A DNA stretch of 5,219 nt from Tannerellaceae bacterium (lineage in GTDB: Bacteria > Bacteroidota > Bacteroidia > Bacteroidales > Tannerellaceae), in assembly GCA_020860805.1 (NCBI GenBank), contig JAJBTP010000263.1, forward strand, positions 1 through 5,219, read 5' to 3'. The stretch's first letter is position 1. Every line of letters starts with the position of its first letter. The position numbers were made by a program, and so were the translations under genes. Below are positions 1 to 5,219 of this stretch, piece after piece. Under the pieces are notes generated by a model. That model ran no database searches and had not been told where the DNA came from. It saw only the letters and a list, made by a program, of their open reading frames with translations.

Positions 1-35
1 ATGCTTTTGAATATTTGCAAGAGACTTAGAATTCA

Positions 36-60
36 CCCCCGGCCCCTCTCGAGAGGGGAG
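36..60. repeat. GC-rich palindromic intergenic repeat (REP-like) with a perfect 16-bp palindrome
   Basis: A block of C5-GG-C4 runs into CCCCTCTCGAGAGGGG at 43-58, a perfect 16-bp inverted repeat with an XhoI site at its centre. As RNA it could form a 6-bp GC-rich stem with a TCGA/UCGA tetraloop. The block is far richer in GC than its AT-rich flanks. Its layout (C-run, GG, C-run, short stem, G-run, AG) resembles dispersed palindromic repeats I have seen in Bacteroidetes intergenic regions; copy number cannot be judged from one window. No T-tract follows on either strand, so it is not a standard intrinsic terminator, though it could stabilise the 3' end of the YfhO mRNA. Confidence 0.6.
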
Positions 61-97
61 ATGAATACCTTATTTCTCAATAGATTAGTTCCAAAAT

Positions 98-111
98 AAA
101 TCTTCCGGCCA
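98..111. repeat. 14-bp direct repeat of the YfhO stop-codon region (partner at 241-254)
   Basis: The 14 bases AAATCTTCCGGCCA at 98-111 recur exactly at 241-254, which are the last codons and part of the stop codon of the YfhO gene. Looser similarity continues for about 20 bases in both copies, including a second TCCGGA at similar distance. This suggests a degenerate local duplication of the gene's 3' end, though chance is possible because CCGG-containing words are frequent in this DNA. Confidence 0.45.
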
Positions 112-238
112 ATACTTATTTGCAATCCGGAAAAACTAAAATACCGCTTTTTAAGGCCTATAAGCTATCATAAGCAGATTAAAAATTCCCTTTAACTATT
201 CGTTGTTTTTAATTAATTATCAACCCAATCCCATGCTT

Positions 239-2743
239 TCAAATCTTCCGGCCACGAATGATTTCTTTCCGGATAGAGTATCCTATCCCTACCAGTACGA
301 TTAGTAATATAAACAATGAACTGTAGCTGCTGATATAGGATGCTTTTACATAGCTTTCCGGGTAGAATTCGAAGGTAATTTCGTGTTTTCCGGCAGGAAT
401 GCGCATAGCCCGGAGTATCCAGTTAGCCCGTATGTGCGATATGGGTTGTCCGTCAATAAAAGCACGCCAGCCTGGTTGATAATATATTTCTGAAAAGATA
501 GCCAGTTGTTCAGTGGTACTTTCTGAGGTATATATTAATTTATTGGGGCGGTAACTGATTAGTTCGATAGTCGCTGTGGTATCTGGTTGTGGAATAAACC
601 CTTGCAGATCTCCTGCAAATCTTTTATCTACCACTGCTTCAACAAAGGGATCCAGCTGATTAAGTGCTGCAATTTCTTCGTCGGCATTCTCAACAAGGTG
701 TACATTTTCTACAAACCAGGCATTGCCGTATGCGTATGGATTGGTTAAAGGGGGTTGCTCCGGATTATAGATAATGTATTTGGTATTCAGCATATTCAAA
801 GAAGGGCTTTGAGCAAATGCTTCATATAAATCCAGGGCTGTCTGTGCATTTTGTAAGGCTGAGATAATACCTCCGGTTTCTTTGCTTAACCGGTTATCAA
901 TCAGTTCCTGGTACCGTCTGAGTTTAGCGGCATGATATCCTCCTATCGAATGGTGGAAATAGGAAGTGGAGGTTTCCTGAAAAGGATTATTCAGGTTTAA
1001 TACGCGATAGGAAGATTGATCCTGCAAAATTTCTTTATCCGCTACAGATGGTTTGTAAACCTGAGAAGCTTTTTGATTTATATAATTAGAGTCATTTACA
1101 TATCTTCTGTCCACCGTCCATAAATCAACTAAGATAAGTACTGTAATGACTATACTAATAATGGTAGCTGTTTTTTCTTTATTTTGTGCTTTGGAAAACC
1201 AGAATAAGAGTCCGGCACTTGCTAAGATAAAGAATAGTGAACGTAATGCATCCGAAGAAGCTGCCTGCATCCGGTCTGTTCTCAGAGGAGCTAAAAGCCA
1301 GTCGGGAAGTCCGTAATAGGCATCGTAATTAGATTGGAAACTTAAAAGTGTATCGGGTACTAACCATACCAGTAAGCACAAGGCACCGGTAATACCTGTT
1401 GACCATAGCATCCCTTTCCGGAGTGTTGGTTCGTCACTTTTTTCTGATAGAATAAGTTGTAATCCCCAGATGGCTATGATGGGGCATACTAATCCGGGTA
1501 TAACCAATGCCATTTCTACAGTCCGGAATTTGTTATACATGGGTAGGTAATGGAACATAATGTCATTGAACCAGTCCAGATTCCGGCCGAATGCTAATAA
1601 GGTCAGGAATACGGCCCCTCCGAATAACCACCATTTAACCGGGTTTTTAATGACAAACATTCCTAAAATGAACAGGTAGCAGATGATGGCTCCAAAATAG
1701 ACCGGGCCGGAAGTTCCGGGTTTATCTCCCCAGTAGAGGGGTAGTTGTATTTCTTTTCCTAATTGGGCTCCTTTGGCAGCTGCAGCTTTGTAGGATTCGG
1801 AATCTCTGCCGAGTGAGGTGCCTGAAGCACTTCCATAGGCATTCGGTATAAGAAGGGTTAAAAGTTCTTTTTTACCGTAACTCCATTGGAAAGCACAGTC
1901 TTTATCCAGGCCTGAAGATATTTTTTCACCTTCGGAAGAAACTGTTGTGAGTTCCGTGGCTCCACGGATAGAATGTTGGCCTAAATCCCAATCTGAATAG
2001 AGTTTGACCGCATTCGGAAGAATAGCCAGAATTACGCATAGGGCCATAATACCTGTTACTTTACCTAATTCTCCCAATTCTTTCTTTTTAAACTGCATCC
2101 ACGCATAGCCTATATAAAGGAAAAGGCATAACAGGAACAGATAGTAGGTAATCTGGATATGACCGTTGCTGATAGAGAAAGTAATTCCTAAAAGGAAAAG
2201 TAATCCTCCCCATATATACTTCCGTTTGAATAGTAAGGCCATTCCGGCTAAGGCTAAAGGCATATATCCTATTACATACGCTTTTACAATATGTCCGGCG
2301 GCAATGATTATAATGTTATAAGACGCAAATGCAAATGCTATGGCTCCGGCCACTGCCAGCCACCAGCTTACTCCCATGATACACATGAGAATATAGAAAC
2401 ATATTAATCCAATAAAAACCATACTGGCAGTAGTATATTCTATACTTTTGAAAGGTTTTTCCAGCCACTTAAATCCGGGCAATTTGGGTGCGGCATCTCC
2501 ATATCCACTTGCATAAGGCATACCTCCGAACATAGCGTCTGACCAGACACTGAACTCTCCCGGTTCAGCCGTTTTTTCATATGGTTCCATCTGGCTGTGG
2601 CCCATACCATGCGCTTTTTCATTATCATCCTGGCGGAGTGTTTTTCCGTCAATTACAGCCGGTGAGAAAAAAGCAATTGAGAGCAGCAGAAATAAAACAA
2701 TTGCTGCTATGTGTTTACCCCATTGAAATACTATACGTTGCAT
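239..2743 (-). CDS. YfhO-family polytopic membrane protein, putative GT-C-type glycosyltransferase
   Basis: This 834-residue protein has the usual length for Bacteroidetes YfhO proteins. An N-terminal membrane helix (about 11-29) is followed by an extracytoplasmic loop with RQDDNEKAHGM (37-47) and SVWSDAMFGGMPY (65-77), the family's conserved first-loop region; D39/D40 are candidate GT-C acidic residues. About twelve further helices lie between 104 and 541, with the family markers YWGDKPGTSGPVYFGAI (337-353) and YNKFRTVEM (403-411). A soluble region (about 545-800) includes LNMLNTKYIIYN (649-660), GNAWFVENV (673-681) and a beta-rich C-terminal module with YYQPGWRAFIDG (754-765) and PAGKHEITFEFYP (783-795). 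A last helix (about 806-824) leads to a basic tail. Bacillus YfhO has been linked to lipoteichoic acid glycosylation, so transfer from a polyprenyl-phosphate sugar is plausible here by analogy only. The ATG is the only reasonable start, because the next Met is residue 47. The gene follows the GT2 gene by 21 nt and appears to end the operon. Confidence 0.92.
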   Translation of the reverse strand: MQRIVFQWGKHIAAIVLFLLLSIAFFSPAVIDGKTLRQDDNEKAHGMGHSQMEPYEKTAEPGEFSVWSDAMFGGMPYASGYGDAAPKLPGFKWLEKPFKSIEYTTASMVFIGLICFYILMCIMGVSWWLAVAGAIAFAFASYNIIIIAAGHIVKAYVIGYMPLALAGMALLFKRKYIWGGLLFLLGITFSISNGHIQITYYLFLLCLFLYIGYAWMQFKKKELGELGKVTGIMALCVILAILPNAVKLYSDWDLGQHSIRGATELTTVSSEGEKISSGLDKDCAFQWSYGKKELLTLLIPNAYGSASGTSLGRDSESYKAAAAKGAQLGKEIQLPLYWGDKPGTSGPVYFGAIICYLFILGMFVIKNPVKWWLFGGAVFLTLLAFGRNLDWFNDIMFHYLPMYNKFRTVEMALVIPGLVCPIIAIWGLQLILSEKSDEPTLRKGMLWSTGITGALCLLVWLVPDTLLSFQSNYDAYYGLPDWLLAPLRTDRMQAASSDALRSLFFILASAGLLFWFSKAQNKEKTATIISIVITVLILVDLWTVDRRYVNDSNYINQKASQVYKPSVADKEILQDQSSYRVLNLNNPFQETSTSYFHHSIGGYHAAKLRRYQELIDNRLSKETGGIISALQNAQTALDLYEAFAQSPSLNMLNTKYIIYNPEQPPLTNPYAYGNAWFVENVHLVENADEEIAALNQLDPFVEAVVDKRFAGDLQGFIPQPDTTATIELISYRPNKLIYTSESTTEQLAIFSEIYYQPGWRAFIDGQPISHIRANWILRAMRIPAGKHEITFEFYPESYVKASYISSYSSLFILLIVLVGIGYSIRKEIIRGRKI

Positions 2744-2764
2744 ATTTTCTTTTTAATTTCTTTA
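2744..2764 (-). promoter_or_regulatory. A-rich translation leader before the YfhO gene
   Basis: The 21 bases between the GT2 stop and the YfhO ATG are almost only A and T. Read on the minus strand they form an A-rich run with AAAGAAAT followed by AAAAAGAAAAT just before the ATG. Bacteroidetes genes commonly rely on A-rich, weakly structured leaders rather than a strong Shine-Dalgarno, so this supports the assigned start. It is too short to hold a promoter as well, so YfhO should be translated from the operon mRNA. The functional role is inferred from composition. Confidence 0.4.
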
Positions 2765-3517
2765 TTAAACTCTTCCTTTCAGCCATTTGGCTGTATAAAA
2801 CCGGATGGCAAACCATCCGTGGCGTATGATAGTAGGAATCTTTCCATAATACTTACACATAATTTCATATCGCTCCTGCAGGGATATTTTTCTGTTTTGT
2901 GTACTGGCTCCTTCTTCCAGGTAATCAGCCAGAATCAGATGCGTATTATAAATCCGGGAGCTTTTTTGCAGGCATTGGATGCACCAATCATAATCTGCGG
3001 ATAGCCGGTAAGCTGTATTGAAATCCGGGGCTATTTCCCGTTTAGCTATAAATGACTGATGGCAAACTAACATGCCCCACCGGAAACTTTTCCATGTTAG
3101 CTTTTCCGGTGCTTTTAGCCTCCGCATACCTACCTGTTTTCCGGTACTATCTATCAGGGCTGTTTCGCCGTATAGAATATCCGGTATTTCTTTTTCCGTT
3201 TGCAAAGATGCTACAATTTTTTGAATAATATCCGGTTCGTGTAGTTTATCTCCGGCATTCATAAACCATACATAATCACCTGTAGCTCTGGCTAAGCCTT
3301 TGTTCATTGCATCATAGATACCTTTATCGGGTTCACTCACCCAACTGGTAATCCTGTCTTTGTATTTTTGAATAATCTCCCGGGTGCCGTCGGTTGACCC
3401 TCCGTCAATGATAATATATTCAATTCCCGGATAGGATTGGCTAAGGATGCTTTGTATGGTTGATTCTATACAGCATGCCGCATTATAGGATATGGTGATA
3501 ATGGAGAAACGAATCAT
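2765..3517 (-). CDS. Glycosyltransferase family 2 (GT-A), WcaE/EpsE-like
   Basis: This is a complete 250-residue GT2 enzyme. The N-terminus FSIITISYN (4-12) is the first Rossmann-like strand. IIIDGGSTDGT (35-45) is the classic nucleotide-sugar motif. SEPDKGIYDAMNKGLARATGDYVWFMNAGD (61-90) contains the donor-site region and ends in NAGD, which sits where other GT2 enzymes carry a DxD/DD metal motif; this form is normal for the colanic-acid WcaE-like branch. HQSFI (153-157) and LSADYDW (172-178) form the expected acceptor and catalytic region, with D175 or D177 as a candidate base. There is no C-terminal membrane helix, unlike CsbB/GtrB-type polyprenyl-phosphate GT2 enzymes, so it probably transfers a sugar to a lipid-linked oligosaccharide in the cytoplasm. 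The ATG at 3515-3517 follows the upstream TGA by a single base, which suggests translational coupling. Which sugar it moves cannot be determined. Confidence 0.93.
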   Translation of the reverse strand: MIRFSIITISYNAACCIESTIQSILSQSYPGIEYIIIDGGSTDGTREIIQKYKDRITSWVSEPDKGIYDAMNKGLARATGDYVWFMNAGDKLHEPDIIQKIVASLQTEKEIPDILYGETALIDSTGKQVGMRRLKAPEKLTWKSFRWGMLVCHQSFIAKREIAPDFNTAYRLSADYDWCIQCLQKSSRIYNTHLILADYLEEGASTQNRKISLQERYEIMCKYYGKIPTIIRHGWFAIRFYTAKWLKGRV

Positions 3518-3518
3518 G

Positions 3519-4415
3519 TCAATACAGTTTTAGAAAATAACGAACCAGCCGTTTATAGGAAAAATAGTTTTTCCGCACCGACGCCCGGTTTATCTTTTGA
3601 TTGTTTAGTCTGTATTCCGGATGTACAAGCGGAAATTTTACCGGTTCTGAAGGTACATATAATTTATTATTCCGCCCTTTGGTATGCGTTGCATCCGGAT
3701 CGTTTAATCCGATGTTGGTTACTAAATTAACTGCCGGATAAACAGAGAGTTGATTTTGTAACCGTAGGGAGAAGCTGTAGAAAACACTCCACGGATTCAT
3801 TCCGTTTCTTTGTTTAATGGAATCTTCGATGAAGGAGGTATAATAGATTTCTTCCGGTTTGTTACAGAACAACAGGGAGCGTTGCTGTTTATGCATATTC
3901 CAAAAACTTAGTTCCATATCTACATTTTTCCATACCCGCCGCCAGGTAGCCCATCCCCATATGTGGGTAGTCATACAAAAATCGTAGCTTAAGGGAGGAG
4001 GGATAATTCCGGGCAAATGGCTGTTTCCTCCGATATGTCCTACCCGTTCATCATTTTTATATTTTTCCAGTAGCGTTTCACAGAAAGGGAAGAAAGAGGG
4101 ATCCGGCAGGCAATCATCTTCCAGAATAATTCCTTGTTCTTCCTGTTCAAAAAACCAGGTAATAGCTCCTGAAACTGCGTTCTTACATCCCAGGTTTTCC
4201 TCTCTGAAAAGTGTTTTTACTTCACATTCCCAATCTATTTCCTGTATGATTGCCCGGGTTTGTTTACATTTCTCTGCTTCTCCGGGACGGTTTGGACGTG
4301 GAGCATCCGCTGCTACATACAGTCTGGCAGGTTGGATTTCACGTATCCGCTCAAATACCTTCCGGATAGTATCCGGACGGTTAAATATAAGAAATAGGAT
4401 AGGTGTAGAGAACAT
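3519..4415 (-). CDS. GT-A-fold glycosyltransferase, 'HlpA-like' / nucleotide-diphospho-sugar transferase family
   Basis: This 298-residue protein (counting from ATG at 4413-4415) opens with TPILFLIFNRPDT, the first beta strand and loop of a family often named 'hemolytic protein HlpA-like'. That name is historical, and the sequence points to a sugar transferase. Other signatures are LYVAADAPRP (32-41), ENLGCKNAVSGAI (73-85), the probable metal/nucleotide-sugar site ILEDDCLPDPSFF (97-109, with E99, D100, D101), HIGGN (127-131), THIWGWATWRRVW (150-162) and NPWSVFY (207-213). The C-terminus is basic with no membrane helix, so a cytoplasmic enzyme is likely; donor and acceptor are unknown. An in-frame GTG at 4422-4424 would add three residues and overlap the upstream TGA by 4 nt. 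I prefer the ATG, 5 nt after that stop, because it places the first strand right at the N-terminus as usual in the family; neither start has a strong Shine-Dalgarno. The stop lies 1 nt before the next start. Confidence 0.88.
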   Translation of the reverse strand: MFSTPILFLIFNRPDTIRKVFERIREIQPARLYVAADAPRPNRPGEAEKCKQTRAIIQEIDWECEVKTLFREENLGCKNAVSGAITWFFEQEEQGIILEDDCLPDPSFFPFCETLLEKYKNDERVGHIGGNSHLPGIIPPPLSYDFCMTTHIWGWATWRRVWKNVDMELSFWNMHKQQRSLLFCNKPEEIYYTSFIEDSIKQRNGMNPWSVFYSFSLRLQNQLSVYPAVNLVTNIGLNDPDATHTKGRNNKLYVPSEPVKFPLVHPEYRLNNQKINRASVRKNYFSYKRLVRYFLKLY

Positions 4416-4420
4416 AGATT

Positions 4421-5219
4421 TCACAGTTTAATGTATTTTTTCCAGAATGATTCGTATTCCCATTTTTCCCAGGCATGGCATCCGAAAGGTAATTTTTCTC
4501 CCGTTGCTTTAAAGAACTGTGCCGGCGATTTTTCAAAAGCGAAAAACTGAGCGACTTCTGTCGGTGCTACCCGAAAAGGATTTTTTTGTTTGTGTTTCAA
4601 TGATGAATAAAAAATATCTTCGTTTACATGTTTACTGTTCAGATAGTTTGACAGTTTGTTTCCTATATGCCATGTTCCTGCCAGAATGGGTATCCACCGG
4701 TAAAACGGGTGTTTAAAGCGGTGATATTCTTTTAACCCCTGTTTGGTGAATATCTCTCCTTTTTCTTCAAATATTTTCAGGAATGCTGCTGTACGGCGCA
4801 GTGACAATCCTCCGTTGCCACTGTTAGCCAGGTCCGGATCGCCGTTGGGCTTTGTAAAGGGTGCGCCGATATAATCATATCCTTTGTTACACCATTCTTT
4901 TAACTCATCCCTGAATACATAGGCATCCAATTGATAAATCAGGATATATTCGAAGTTACTGAAACGTTCGTAAAACGCTTTGTTGAGCATGAGCCGGTTG
5001 TATCCCATAACGGATGTAAAGAAAGAGGGCGCAAAAGGTTCGAACCGGATGGGATAATCAAAAGAATCAAATATTTTCCGGTAAGTTGTTAAATCTAATC
5101 CTTCTGGTCCAACCAGGCATATAGGGTACTTTTCCAGTATATGCAGACATTGCTGTAATGATTTTATTTCAGAATCATTCAGTTTTTCTTTGTAAACCGG
5201 TATGACAACAATACTGTGC
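4421..5219 (-). CDS. DUF5672 family protein, putative glycosyltransferase (5' end cut by window edge)
   Basis: The frame stays open from the TGA stop at 4421-4423 to the right edge, giving 265 visible residues. An internal ATG at 5006-5008 could be mistaken for the start, but the 70 codons upstream of it read as a typical GT-A-like N-terminus: a beta strand with IVVIPVY at visible residues 3-9, then a helix and a second strand (ICLVGPEGL). The true start is probably only a few codons beyond base 5219. Family-like features follow in order: YQLDAYVF (95-102), which resembles a sugar-nucleotide/metal-binding strand; YDYIGAPF (114-121); GNGGLSLR (134-141); NEDIFYS (199-205); and a C-terminal FGCHAWEKW (245-253). 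These match what I know of DUF5672 proteins, which occur in polysaccharide loci and are assumed to be glycosyltransferases; the reaction is not established. No membrane segment is visible, so a cytoplasmic location is inferred. Its stop overlaps or nearly touches the next gene, indicating one operon. Confidence 0.85.
   Translation of the reverse strand, partial: HSIVVIPVYKEKLNDSEIKSLQQCLHILEKYPICLVGPEGLDLTTYRKIFDSFDYPIRFEPFAPSFFTSVMGYNRLMLNKAFYERFSNFEYILIYQLDAYVFRDELKEWCNKGYDYIGAPFTKPNGDPDLANSGNGGLSLRRTAAFLKIFEEKGEIFTKQGLKEYHRFKHPFYRWIPILAGTWHIGNKLSNYLNSKHVNEDIFYSSLKHKQKNPFRVAPTEVAQFFAFEKSPAQFFKATGEKLPFGCHAWEKWEYESFWKKYIKL

Noticed and set aside
1..99. Short plus-strand open frame of 32 codons starting at base 1.
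   Set aside because: It runs through the palindromic repeat, has no visible ribosome-binding context within the window and encodes no recognisable sequence.
112..238. Possible intrinsic terminator after the YfhO gene.
   Set aside because: Only weak AT-rich complementarity is present (for example the AATTAATT stretch near 211-218), with no GC-rich stem followed by a T-tract on the minus strand.
216..270. In another minus-strand frame the DNA past the YfhO stop reads as a plausible hydrophilic tail (WPEDLKAWDWVDN, then a stop at 214-219).
   Set aside because: The frame is blocked further upstream by stops inside the YfhO gene. YfhO ends normally with a membrane helix and basic tail in its own frame, and no slippery sequence is evident. 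It is most likely chance.
2440..3004. Overlapping open frames antisense to, or out of frame with, the YfhO and GT2 genes around their junction.
   Set aside because: They lie opposite or within two well-supported genes with clear family motifs, and their translations show no domain or coherent composition.
4246..4716. Two short plus-strand open frames opposite the HlpA-like and DUF5672 genes.
   Set aside because: They are antisense shadows of conserved coding sequence, with no recognisable product.
1..5219. CRISPR array, defence system, insertion sequence or integrase.
   Set aside because: There are no regularly spaced repeats, transposase motifs, terminal inverted repeats or nuclease/helicase motifs. 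All coding capacity is accounted for by glycan-related genes.

Overview
The window looks like part of a surface-polysaccharide or glycoconjugate locus from a member of the Bacteroidota, probably order Bacteroidales. The evidence is the family mix (a DUF5672 protein, an 'HlpA-like' glycosyltransferase and a Bacteroidetes-type YfhO protein), moderate-to-low GC, A-rich leaders in place of clear Shine-Dalgarno sites, and a GC-rich palindromic intergenic repeat of a kind common in this phylum. I cannot name the genus.

All four supported genes lie on the minus strand, so the locus reads from high to low coordinates. They are: a DUF5672 family protein cut by the right edge (4421-5219); a GT-A-like glycosyltransferase of the 'HlpA-like' family (3519-4415, or a GTG start at 4424); a small soluble GT2 glycosyltransferase (2765-3517); and a large YfhO-family polytopic membrane protein (239-2743). 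The junctions are very tight: a 4-nt overlap or 5-nt gap, then 1 nt, then 21 nt. One transcript with translational coupling is therefore likely. No promoter was found inside the operon, and it presumably lies beyond base 5219.

The first three products have no membrane segments or signal peptides and should act at the cytoplasmic face, where nucleotide sugars are available. YfhO has about 14 predicted membrane helices and a large extracytoplasmic region, and could act on the outer face of the inner membrane as a GT-C-like enzyme. A reasonable inference is that the soluble enzymes build or charge a lipid-linked glycan and YfhO completes or transfers it outside. Donor sugars and acceptor cannot be read from the sequence.

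Bases 1-238 hold no convincing gene. They contain a perfect 16-bp palindrome (43-58) inside a GC-rich repeat-like block, and a 14-bp direct repeat (98-111) of the sequence spanning the YfhO stop codon (241-254). I saw no intrinsic terminator with a T-tract there. The window shows no RNA gene, CRISPR array, insertion sequence or integrase. It looks like a fairly ordinary glycosyltransferase operon whose main interest is the pairing with YfhO and the poorly characterised families involved.
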